Source: a virus. Taken from it: 34,678 nt of DNA. The stretch is from positions 1 to 34,678 of the IMG/VR virus record IMGVR_UViG_3300042937_000244. One strand, given 5' to 3'. Made by a program: the position numbers and the translations under genes. The notes under the pieces were generated by a model. The model was not told the DNA's origin. It did not search any database and saw nothing but the letters and a program-made list of their open reading frames with translations. Positions 21,881 through 29,255 of this stretch are shown piece by piece; position 1 is the stretch's first letter; the number at the start of each line of letters is the position of its first letter.

Positions 21881-22372
21881 ATGGCTGCTTATGACCCGAT
21901 TACGCAGAGCGCTGCTTATCCGCTCGACACTCTCGGCCCGACGCCGCTTATCCCGAACGCCGTTGGCGGCTACCAGCTCGGCGCTGGCGCGCTGACCGAG
22001 CCGCTTATGACCCCGCAGCCCGCCCCGAGCGCGCTGACGGGTGCGACGGTTACGGTTACTGTTGGCAATCTCGCCAACGGCATCATCACCGTTGACTCTG
22101 GCGGCACGGACGCGGGCACCTACACGTTCCCGACCGGCGCGCTGATCGACGCGGCGTTCCCGAGCATCAAGACGAACTCGGCGTTCGATGTCGTCGTCAT
22201 CAACCTTGGTGACAACGCGGCGAACGACGTGACGTTTGGTGCGGGCGCTGGCAACACCATTGTCGGCAATGCGGTCGTTGCGGATTCCGCTACGGCGACG
22301 TTCCCGGCTTCGGCTCGCTTCCGCTTCCGCCGCACCGGCACGGCCGCCTACACGATCTATCGTATCGGCTAA
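21881..22372 (+). CDS. Putative head decoration/structural protein (163 aa)
   Basis: The N-terminus (MAAYDPITQSAAYPLDTLGP, PTPLIPNAVGGYQLGAG) is Pro/Gly-rich, followed by beta-type sequence rich in Thr, Ala and Gly (TDAGTYTFPTGALIDAAFPS). AGGAG lies 9 bases upstream. The place right after the coat gene and the beta-rich composition fit a decoration protein, but no decisive motif is present. Confidence 0.65.
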   Translation: MAAYDPITQSAAYPLDTLGPTPLIPNAVGGYQLGAGALTEPLMTPQPAPSALTGATVTVTVGNLANGIITVDSGGTDAGTYTFPTGALIDAAFPSIKTNSAFDVVVINLGDNAANDVTFGAGAGNTIVGNAVVADSATATFPASARFRFRRTGTAAYTIYRIG

Positions 22373-22382
22373 GGAGGGCTCT

Positions 22383-22700
22383 ATGCCTAATACCAAAGCG
22401 GTAGGCGTCGCGTTCTCGGACCCGGAGCTTGTCTCCGGCACGACGATCACGGGCGCTTCCATCTCTGGCTCGACGATCACAGGCGCGACGGCCTCTGGCA
22501 CGTTCACGTCCACGGCGACGAGCGGTCCGGTCATCTCAAATGCGACGGCCGGCCTATACTTCCTGACCACGGCCATCACGGCTGGCGTCACGACCACGAC
22601 CGCTCCGGCGGGCTCGCTGGCCACGACGACCAACGCCACGGGCGCTGGCAAGCTGTTCACTTCGGTGGCCGGCAAATGGGAATTCCCCGTTCTCACCTAA
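22383..22700 (+). CDS. Putative virion protein with NTK-GVA N-terminus (105 aa)
   Basis: The start MPNTKAVGVAFSDPELVSGT resembles the start of the gene at 13279. Short repeats follow (TITGASISGSTITGATASGT), with Ser/Thr every second to third position, as in beta-helical shafts. CTAAGGAGGG is a very strong ribosome binding site. Likely a decoration or fibre-anchoring protein; unproven. Confidence 0.6.
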   Translation: MPNTKAVGVAFSDPELVSGTTITGASISGSTITGATASGTFTSTATSGPVISNATAGLYFLTTAITAGVTTTTAPAGSLATTTNATGAGKLFTSVAGKWEFPVLT

Positions 22701-22710
22701 ATCAATCCTA

Positions 22711-22732
22711 CGAGCGGCCTACGGGCCGCTCG
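22711..22732 (+). other. Stable hairpin with UACG loop
   Basis: CGAGCGGCC (22711-22719) pairs perfectly with GGCCGCTCG (22724-22732), closing a C(UACG)G loop of the unusually stable UNCG type. No T tract follows (CCCTTACC), so it is not a normal intrinsic terminator. It lies in the 52-base gap before the 22753 gene, and may be an RNA stability or processing element. Confidence 0.6.
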
Positions 22733-22752
22733 GCCCTTACCATAGGTGTAAA

Positions 22753-23034
22753 ATGGCTGTAATTTACCTGCGGCACCCCAAGCACGGGGTGAAGGTCGCT
22801 ACCATGGATTTGGAAGCCGCCTACGACGAAGAGAACGGCTGGGAAAGGTTCGATCCAGATGACGACAGCGGGCGAGCAGATCAACGGAGCGCTGAGACTG
22901 TTGGGCGTCCTCGCAGAGGGCGAAACGCCCTCGGCCGAGACCTCGCAGGACGCGTTGACGGCGCTCAATCAGATGATCGACTCGTGGAACACCGAGCGGC
23001 TGTCGGTATTTTCGACACAGGACCAAGTTTTTAA
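22753..23034 (+). CDS. Small conserved protein with overprinted C-terminus (93 aa)
   Basis: The first ~36 residues (MAVIYLRHPKHGVKVATMDL then EAAYDEENGWERFDP) match a small protein often encoded just before gp4-like genes in podoviruses. The remaining ~57 residues are read in another frame from the start of the gp4-like gene and are highly charged, so they may not be conserved. AGGTG lies before the ATG. The reading frame has no stop before 23034. Function unknown. Confidence 0.6.
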   Translation: MAVIYLRHPKHGVKVATMDLEAAYDEENGWERFDPDDDSGRADQRSAETVGRPRRGRNALGRDLAGRVDGAQSDDRLVEHRAAVGIFDTGPSF

Positions 23035-23569
23035 CTGGCCCTCGGGCGAGCTGTTTCGCACGCTCGGTCCGACCGGCAATTTTGTAGGCGACCGTCCTGT
23101 CCTGTTAGACGACTCGACTTATTTTCGAGACCCGCAGACCAACGTCTCCTACGGCATAAAATTCATCAACCAGCAGCAATATAACGGTATTGCGGTCAAG
23201 ACAGTGACCAGCACCTATCCGCAGGTCATCTTTGTCAACAACACCTTTCCTGACATCGAAATGTATATCTACCCGAAGCCGCTACGGCTATTGGAGTGGC
23301 ATTTCATTTCTGTGCAGGAGCTGACATCTCCCGCCGAACTAGCTACGCCCTTGACGTTTCCGCCGGGCTATCTGCGCGCGTTCCGGTATAATCTGGCTTG
23401 CGAAATGGCTCCTGAGTTCGGCGTCGAGCCATCGCCGCAGGTGCAGCGGATCGCGATGTATAGCAAGCGCAATCTGAAGCGTATTAATAACCCCGATGAC
23501 GTTATGGCGATGCCTTACAGCATTGTTGGAACGCGCCAGCGCTATAATATTTACGCCGGGAATTACTAA
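22859..23569 (+). CDS. Tail accessory factor, P22 gp4-like
   Basis: The start TTAGEQINGALRLLGVLAEG is characteristic of the P22 tail accessory factor family, followed by DALTALNQMIDSWNTERLSV and a C-terminal segment (QVQRIAMYSKRNLKRINNPD). In P22, gp4 binds under the portal, plugs it after packaging and begins tail assembly. The 236-residue length is close to the usual size. It precedes a gp10-like gene and ends one base before it, an arrangement seen in P22-like phages. Confidence 0.88.
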   Translation: MTTAGEQINGALRLLGVLAEGETPSAETSQDALTALNQMIDSWNTERLSVFSTQDQVFNWPSGELFRTLGPTGNFVGDRPVLLDDSTYFRDPQTNVSYGIKFINQQQYNGIAVKTVTSTYPQVIFVNNTFPDIEMYIYPKPLRLLEWHFISVQELTSPAELATPLTFPPGYLRAFRYNLACEMAPEFGVEPSPQVQRIAMYSKRNLKRINNPDDVMAMPYSIVGTRQRYNIYAGNY

Positions 23570-25296
23570 TGCATACGCCTATTCTTGGCTCTAGTTATCA
23601 GACGCGCAGCCCCAACGCGGCTGATAACCGGATGATTAATCTTTACCCGGAGATTATTCCCGAGAACGGTAAAGAGCCTGCGTGGCTTCAGCGCGCGCCG
23701 GGGCTTCGTCTGCTTACGACTTTTCCGACCGGCCCCGTTCGCGGGCTTTGGCAGTATGGCGACTATGGCTATGCTGTTGCCGGCACCAAACTATACCGCA
23801 TCAATACAGACTGGACCTACGTCGAACTCGGCACGGTAGTGGGCACCGGTCAGGTCAATATGGTCGATAATGGCATTCAGTTATTTATCGCGGCGGGCGC
23901 AAACGGCTACATATACAACAACAGCGATTTTACGCTCGCCGGAGATACGACCAGCGGAAGCGCCAATGTGACAGTGGCCGATACGTCGTCTATTTGGGTA
24001 GGCCAGCCGGTCTCAGGCATCGGCATCCCTGCGTCGACGACGGTGTCCAGCATTACGAACAGCACCACGTTTGTCCTGTCCGCAAACGCTACTGCGACGG
24101 GCACGGGCGTAACGCTGACTTTCTCGCCTTTCTTCAGTGACATCACAGACCCGGACTTCCCCGGCGCAGTCGGCGTCGGCTTTTTGGATGGGTATTTCGT
24201 ATTTAACGAGCCTAATAGCCAACGATTCTGGGTGACTGCGTCCTATAACGGGCTGTCTATTGACGCTCTGGATTTCGCCAGCGCTGAAGGTTCGCCGGAT
24301 AATCTGGTGACGTTGATCGTCGATCACCGCGAAGTCTGGCTGTTTGGCATCAACACGGTTGAAGTCTGGTATAACGCCGGGCTTCCTGACTTTCCGCTCG
24401 CTCGCATCCAAGGCGCGTTCAACGAGATCGGCTGTTTGGCCGCCTATTCGGTCGCCAAGCTTGACAATGGCCTGTTCTGGCTCGGGCGCGACGCGCGCGG
24501 TAACGGTATCGTCTACCGATCCAAAGGCTACTCCGGCGAGCGCGTCTCGACCCATGCGGTTGAGTGGCAGATCCAGCAATACGCCACACTGTCTGACGCT
24601 GTCGCTTACACGTATCAACAGGACGGCCATGCGTTCTATGTTCTCAACTTCCCGACCGCGAATACGACATGGGTCTATGACGTAGCCACAGGCGCGTGGC
24701 ACGAGCGCGCTGGATGGGAGAACAACGAGTTTACGCGGCAGCGCGGCAACTGCCAGATGAACTACAACAATGAAATCGTCATTGGCGATTATGTTGCGGG
24801 CGGCCTGTATGCGTATGATCTCACAACGTATTCCGAAGCGGGCTCCGTTCAGAAATGGCTTCGGTCGTGGCGCGCGCTGCCAACGGGCCAGAATAATTTG
24901 AAGCGCACGACTCATCACAGCCTTCAGTTGGACTGCGAAGCCGGCGTGGGTCTGACAGGTAACGATTTTCTATATCTGGACGGGCGCTATATAACGACCG
25001 AGGATGATCTGAAGTTACTGACGGAGGATGATAACTATATCATCGCTTCGGGCGCTATTGATCTGGGTGTTAACCCGCAGGTTATGTTGCGCTGGTCGGA
25101 TGACGGTGGCCATACATGGTCGAATGAACATTGGAAGTCGATGGGCCGCATCGGCGAGTATGGCTACAGGACGATCTGGCGGCGTCTCGGCATGACGTTG
25201 AAATTGCGCGACCGGGTGTATGAGATTTCAGGCACCGATCCGGTCAAGATAGCCATTATGGGGGCTGAACTTATAATGGACCCCACAAATGCCTGA
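23569..25296 (+). CDS. Packaged DNA stabilisation / tail hub protein, P22 gp10-like
   Basis: The start (RSPNAADNRMINLYPEIIPE, RAPGLRLLTTFPTGPVRGLW) and the WLFGINTVEVWYNAGLPDFP, ARIQGAFNEIGCLAAYSVAK segments match P22 gp10, the tail hub that closes the head. A ~68-residue Thr/Ser-rich beta module (about 119-186) is inserted into the N-terminal region, and a C-terminal stretch near residue 480 contains YITTEDDLKLLTEDDNYIIA, sharing LLTEDDNY with the 16758 protein. Both look like added modules. Length is 575 residues, longer than the ~470 of P22 gp10, consistent with insertions. Confidence 0.85.
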   Translation: MHTPILGSSYQTRSPNAADNRMINLYPEIIPENGKEPAWLQRAPGLRLLTTFPTGPVRGLWQYGDYGYAVAGTKLYRINTDWTYVELGTVVGTGQVNMVDNGIQLFIAAGANGYIYNNSDFTLAGDTTSGSANVTVADTSSIWVGQPVSGIGIPASTTVSSITNSTTFVLSANATATGTGVTLTFSPFFSDITDPDFPGAVGVGFLDGYFVFNEPNSQRFWVTASYNGLSIDALDFASAEGSPDNLVTLIVDHREVWLFGINTVEVWYNAGLPDFPLARIQGAFNEIGCLAAYSVAKLDNGLFWLGRDARGNGIVYRSKGYSGERVSTHAVEWQIQQYATLSDAVAYTYQQDGHAFYVLNFPTANTTWVYDVATGAWHERAGWENNEFTRQRGNCQMNYNNEIVIGDYVAGGLYAYDLTTYSEAGSVQKWLRSWRALPTGQNNLKRTTHHSLQLDCEAGVGLTGNDFLYLDGRYITTEDDLKLLTEDDNYIIASGAIDLGVNPQVMLRWSDDGGHTWSNEHWKSMGRIGEYGYRTIWRRLGMTLKLRDRVYEISGTDPVKIAIMGAELIMDPTNA

Positions 25297-25867
25297 GAAT
25301 ATAACACAGATCCCGGCAGCGCGTATTCCGATTTCGGATAGTTTTACGCGCTACATATCCCGTGAGTGGTATAGGTTTCTTAATAATATATACTCAATTC
25401 TGGGTAGCGGGTCGCTTCGCTATGGCACGTTTTTCGACACGACCGACCAGATTGCGGCGTCGCCAGATACGCCCTACGCGGTGACGTTTAATAATACTGA
25501 TCTTACGGCTGGCGTCTATTTGGGGTCGCCCTCGTCGCGGCTTTATGTGGATCGGCCGGGCGCGTATAACTTTCAGTTTTCGCTGCAACTTTCCAGCACA
25601 AACGCAAGCACCAAAAATGTGTATATATGGGCGCGCATAAACGGCGTTGATGTGCCTGATTCGGCGACGCGGATAACCATGAAGGGCTCGAATGAAGAAT
25701 ATGTCGCGGCGTGGAATTTCGTGCTAAGAATGAATACAGCCGATTATTTTGAGCTTATGTGGGCGACATCCAATGTAAACGTGCAGATCCTCGCAGACCC
25801 CGCGACGGCGTTCTGCCCGGCAATCCCTTCGGTCATTATGACCGTGTCCTGTAACATAGGTGCATAA
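25289..25867 (+). CDS. Putative tail/virion protein (192 aa)
   Basis: The N-terminus is helical (ISDSFTRYISREWYRFLNNI). The rest is a beta-rich domain (YAVTFNNTDLTAGVYLGSPS, YNFQFSLQLSSTN) with WARINGVDVPDSATRITM, resembling jelly-roll head or tail proteins encoded between the tail hub and fibre genes. The family's function is unknown to me. Its ATG overlaps the previous stop by 8 bases and its last base begins the next gene. Confidence 0.6.
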   Translation: MPENITQIPAARIPISDSFTRYISREWYRFLNNIYSILGSGSLRYGTFFDTTDQIAASPDTPYAVTFNNTDLTAGVYLGSPSSRLYVDRPGAYNFQFSLQLSSTNASTKNVYIWARINGVDVPDSATRITMKGSNEEYVAAWNFVLRMNTADYFELMWATSNVNVQILADPATAFCPAIPSVIMTVSCNIGA

Positions 25868-27423
25868 TGGCGGTCGTAACTCCCACGCCTAAAACGCAGT
25901 TCCTGACCGCAGACGGCGCGCCGCTGGTCGGGGGGCGCGTCTATACTTATGAGGCGGGCACGACGACGCCGCAGGCTACCTATACGGACTCCAGCGGTTC
26001 GACGGCTAACAGTAACCCCATTATCCTTGACTCGCGTGGCGAGGCCAATATCTGGCTCGGCGAATCGGTCTATAAGTTTAAACTTGCTGACGCCGACGAT
26101 GTCGAGATCTGGACGGTTGACTACGTCGCGGCTCCGACAACGTCGCTCTCCCCGGTTCTGTCCGGCAACGTCACGATTTCCACTAACTCGTCCGGCCCTG
26201 CGCTGAAGATCACCCAGACCGGCACGGGCGAAGTTCTGCGCGTGCAAGACAGCGCGGATCCTGACACGACACCGTTTATCATCAACTCGGCAGGGCTTCT
26301 CGGCCTCGGAACTGTGTCGCCGACCGAGGCACTGGACATAGACAATAATGGTAAGATTCAGTTTTCTTCGGCCGGCGTGTCGCGCACAGTCATCGAAGCT
26401 GACGCCACAAATTCCACGTTCGACGTAAAAGATAACCGCAATTTTGTCGTGCGCACCAATGGCAGCGCGCGGTTTACTGTCGCGGGCAACGGAAACGTAA
26501 CTTTTGCCGGGGGCATAACCATATCGTCTGGCGGTGTCGCCGTGACGGGTAATAGCACGGTTACTGGCACGCTGGGCGTTAGCAGCACGTTGACCGTATC
26601 GTCCGGCGGCCTCACCGTATCGGCGGGCGGCGCGGCCATTACAGGCAATAGCACCGTAACCGGAACTTTTGGCACGACAGGCGTTCTGACTGCTCAATCT
26701 GGCGTCACGGTGTCGTCTGGCGGCCTTACGGTGTCGTCTGGCGGCGCGGGTATTACGGGCAACAGCTCCGTTACGGGCACGCTGGGTGTCAGCAGCACAT
26801 TGACCGTGTCGTCAGGCGGCGCGGCGATTACCGGCAACAGTTCGGTCGTCGGCACGCTCACAGCCACGACGTTCTCGGGCGCGTGGGCGAATATTCCCGC
26901 CGGCACCGTCATGCTGTTCGTGCAGACTTCAGCTCCGACCGGCTGGACTAAGTCCACGGCGCATGACAATAAAGCACTGCGCGTCGTGTCAGGCTCAGCC
27001 TCGTCAGGCGGCAGCGTCGCGTTCACGACGGCGTTTGCTTCGCAGGCTGTTACCGGCACAGTCGCCAGCTATACGCTGACAACGGCGGATATTCCGTCGC
27101 ATAATCATAGCGCCACCAGCACCAGCACTAGTTCCAGCACCAGTTCGGTGACGGATCCGGGCCATACACATAGCTACACCGCGCCCGCTACAGGCGCGGC
27201 GGCAGTGTCTCTGGGCGGCGTGCCTATTGTAACGGCGGGCACCGCAGCAGGGACTACCGGATCGGCTACGACTGGCATAACAGTAGGAACGACAACCACA
27301 ACTTCTACCTCTACATCTATCGGCAACACAGGTGGGGGTGGCGGTCATGCTCACGGCTTCTCCGCGCCAAACATAAACCTCGCCGTTCAGTATGTAGACG
27401 TAATCATAGCGACGAAAGACTAA
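25867..27423 (+). CDS. Tail fibre/collar protein with repeats (518 aa)
   Basis: Residues 1-90 (FLTADGAPLVGGRVYTYEAG, TTTPQATYTDSSGSTANSNP, IILDSRGEANIWL) match the N-terminal virion-binding domain found in tailspikes and fibres. The central part has four GNS(S/T)V units at residues 228, 260, 298 and 323 with blocks such as SSTLTVSSGG and SGGAAITGN. The C-terminal part, beginning with IPAGTVMLFVQTSAPTGWTK, is a tail-collar domain and holds HNH, GHTHSY and GHAHGF motifs, the His-x-His metal-binding sites of gp12/gp37-like collar domains. It is probably a receptor-binding protein. Confidence 0.85.
   Translation: MAVVTPTPKTQFLTADGAPLVGGRVYTYEAGTTTPQATYTDSSGSTANSNPIILDSRGEANIWLGESVYKFKLADADDVEIWTVDYVAAPTTSLSPVLSGNVTISTNSSGPALKITQTGTGEVLRVQDSADPDTTPFIINSAGLLGLGTVSPTEALDIDNNGKIQFSSAGVSRTVIEADATNSTFDVKDNRNFVVRTNGSARFTVAGNGNVTFAGGITISSGGVAVTGNSTVTGTLGVSSTLTVSSGGLTVSAGGAAITGNSTVTGTFGTTGVLTAQSGVTVSSGGLTVSSGGAGITGNSSVTGTLGVSSTLTVSSGGAAITGNSSVVGTLTATTFSGAWANIPAGTVMLFVQTSAPTGWTKSTAHDNKALRVVSGSASSGGSVAFTTAFASQAVTGTVASYTLTTADIPSHNHSATSTSTSSSTSSVTDPGHTHSYTAPATGAAAVSLGGVPIVTAGTAAGTTGSATTGITVGTTTTTSTSTSIGNTGGGGGHAHGFSAPNINLAVQYVDVIIATKD
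26548..26880 (+). repeat. Imperfect internal repeats in the fibre gene
   Basis: Four repeat units begin at 26548, 26644, 26758 and 26833 and encode GNSTVTGT or close variants followed by SSTLTVSSGG-like blocks. The distances are 32, 38 and 25 codons, so the units are not identical in length. Such repeats let fibre shafts change length by recombination. Confidence 0.7.
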
Positions 27424-27689
27424 TGGAACTCAAAAACGGAACCTTCTGTCCGCTTATCAAAAAAGACTGCGTGCAATTAAAATGCGCGTGGTTTACATTG
27501 TTGCGCGGGACAAACCCCAATACGGGCAAAGAAATAGACGAATGGATGTGCGCTATTACGGCTATGCCTATGCTTCAGATTGAAGTGGCAAAGGAAGTCC
27601 GTCAGGGCGCAGCCGCGACCGAGTCTTTCCGTAATGAAGTGGTTGCTATATCATCGCAACCCGTCACGCCGCTTATCGGCAGGAGCTAA
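27423..27689 (+). CDS. Small conserved Cys-containing phage protein (88 aa)
   Basis: FCPLIKKDCVQLKCAWFTLL and the WMCAITAMPMLQIEVAKEVR, QGAAATESFRNE segment form a pattern found in small proteins encoded between fibre and ejection genes of several podoviruses. Four cysteines could bind metal (C-P-L…C…C…C). No function is known. The start overlaps the fibre stop (TAATG). Confidence 0.65.
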   Translation: MELKNGTFCPLIKKDCVQLKCAWFTLLRGTNPNTGKEIDEWMCAITAMPMLQIEVAKEVRQGAAATESFRNEVVAISSQPVTPLIGRS

Positions 27690-27691
27690 CA

Positions 27692-29245
27692 ATGGACCCT
27701 TTTACCATAGCCCTTCTCGGCAGCTCCGCCGCCAGCGGTCTGGGGTCCATTCTGGGCTCCCGCGCTTCAGGTAAGGCTTCCGCCGCGCAGGCGCAGGCAG
27801 CTATGCTGGGCGCGGTCCTTCAGGCGCAGGCGCAGGAGCGCGCTCGGGCTGACATTCTTCAAGGTAAGGCGGGCGGCGAACAGGCCCTGAGATCGGCCGT
27901 TGGTCCGACGCTTGAAGCCTTGCAAGCGTCAAGCGCGCGCGCTGAAGAGGCGCGGCGGGCCGGCGCAGGGGAGGCTGCGGCCGAGCTGGAGCGCGGACGC
28001 ATGGCGTCCATCATGCCGCTACTGGCGGCGCAGCAGTCCCAGCAGGAGGCGCTTTTGGGCGCTACCGGCGGCCAACTGGCGGCGTTGCGCGGTGGAGCGG
28101 GTCAGGCCGCTGGAGCCATCCAGCGCGGTATGGGGCAGGGCGCGGGCGCGCTCACGGGCGCGGAACGCCGCGCGGCGGGAGAGCTGACCGCAGGCGAGAT
28201 GGGCGGTCTCGGCGCGCTGGGCGGCGCGTTCGGAATGCAGGCCGGCTATCAGCAGCCATATGTATCGACGGGCGCAGGCGCGCAGAATCAGCTTGCGGCG
28301 CTCTACGGCGTTGGCGGCGATGTCAACGCGCCGGGCTATGGCTCGTTTATGCGTCAGCCGACGCTCGAAGAGCTTCAGATGGACCCCGGCTATGCGTTCC
28401 GTGTGGCGGAGGGCGAGCGGGCGATGCAATCAACGCTCGGCTCGTCGGGTATGCGTCAATCTGGAGCGGCGTTGAAAGCTGCGACGCGCTACGGACAGGA
28501 AGCGGGCAGTCAGGAATACCAGAATGCTTACGCGCGGTTCATGGCCAACCGTCAGGCCGCGCTGTCCGGCCTTCAGGGCCTTGCGGGCTCGGGTCAGGGC
28601 GCGGCTAATGTTATGACGCAGGCTGCGGGCGGTCTTGGCGCGGGAGCTGCCGGACTCATGCAAACCGGCGCTACAGGCCGTGCGGGGCTTGCGTCTCAGA
28701 CCGGCGCTAATCTTGCAAACATTTACGGGACCGGCGCGCAGAATCTTGCGAACATATACGGCGCGCAGGGGCAAAACGTCGCAGGTGTGTTGGGCCAGAC
28801 AGGCGCTAACCTTGCGAATGTCTATGGCACAACGGGCCAGAATGTCAGCAATATTCAGGGTGCGACTGGGCAAAACCTTGCCGGGCTGCGCGGCGCGCTC
28901 GGCACGGGGCTGTCGGCGGATATTCTTGGCAGCGGCCAGAACATCGCCAATGTATATTCTGGTCTCGGCACCGGTCTAGCGAATATCGCCACGGGCTCCG
29001 CCGTCCCGCTTGCCAATCTGGCGACCGGCGGCGGGCAGGCGCTCGCGACCGGGCTGGAGAACGCCGCGCAAGCCCGCGCGTCCGGCTATATGGGCGGCGC
29101 GTCGGCGCTGTCTCAGGCGCTGGGCAATGTCGGGCAGAACGCGCTGGCATATAGCATGATGGACCGCATGTATGGTCAAGCGCGGCCGGCGACGGCGCAG
29201 CCGTTTAACCGAAATTATGGTATGGGTTACGGCCCGCAGCTTTGA
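27692..29245 (+). CDS. DNA ejection / internal virion protein (517 aa)
   Basis: Gly/Ala/Gln-rich, mostly helical and ordered before the other ejection proteins, as P22 gp7, gp20 and gp16 are. The segment MDPGYAFRVAEGERAMQSTL and QSGAALKAATRYGQEAGSQE are typical of phage internal virion proteins. Six consecutive 11-residue repeats with the core QNLANIYG span about 337-402. It is probably ejected with DNA to form a conduit across the cell envelope. The N-terminal segment (ALLGSSAASGLGSILGSRAS) is hydrophobic. Confidence 0.75.
   Translation: MDPFTIALLGSSAASGLGSILGSRASGKASAAQAQAAMLGAVLQAQAQERARADILQGKAGGEQALRSAVGPTLEALQASSARAEEARRAGAGEAAAELERGRMASIMPLLAAQQSQQEALLGATGGQLAALRGGAGQAAGAIQRGMGQGAGALTGAERRAAGELTAGEMGGLGALGGAFGMQAGYQQPYVSTGAGAQNQLAALYGVGGDVNAPGYGSFMRQPTLEELQMDPGYAFRVAEGERAMQSTLGSSGMRQSGAALKAATRYGQEAGSQEYQNAYARFMANRQAALSGLQGLAGSGQGAANVMTQAAGGLGAGAAGLMQTGATGRAGLASQTGANLANIYGTGAQNLANIYGAQGQNVAGVLGQTGANLANVYGTTGQNVSNIQGATGQNLAGLRGALGTGLSADILGSGQNIANVYSGLGTGLANIATGSAVPLANLATGGGQALATGLENAAQARASGYMGGASALSQALGNVGQNALAYSMMDRMYGQARPATAQPFNRNYGMGYGPQL
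28700..28897 (+). repeat. Six 33-bp (11-residue) repeats
   Basis: The six 33-base units each encode an 11-residue repeat: TGANLANIYGT, GAQNLANIYGA, QGQNVAGVLGQ, TGANLANVYGT, TGQNVSNIQGA and TGQNLAGLRGA. The bases have diverged while the pattern is kept, so selection acts on the protein. An 11-residue period fits a right-handed coiled coil or amphipathic membrane helix. Confidence 0.85.
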
Positions 29246-29255
29246 GGTCTGACTA

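Noticed and set aside
24013-24918. 301-codon leftward open frame opposite the gp10-like gene
   Set aside because: Arg-rich composition and lack of a ribosome binding site fit a shadow of GC-rich coding sequence.
26548-26880. CRISPR-like array in the fibre region
   Set aside because: The repeats are coding, vary in length and spacing and encode fibre-shaft residues.
17909-27423. Diversity-generating retroelement acting on the fibres
   Set aside because: No reverse transcriptase gene and no template repeat copies of fibre sequence were seen in the window.
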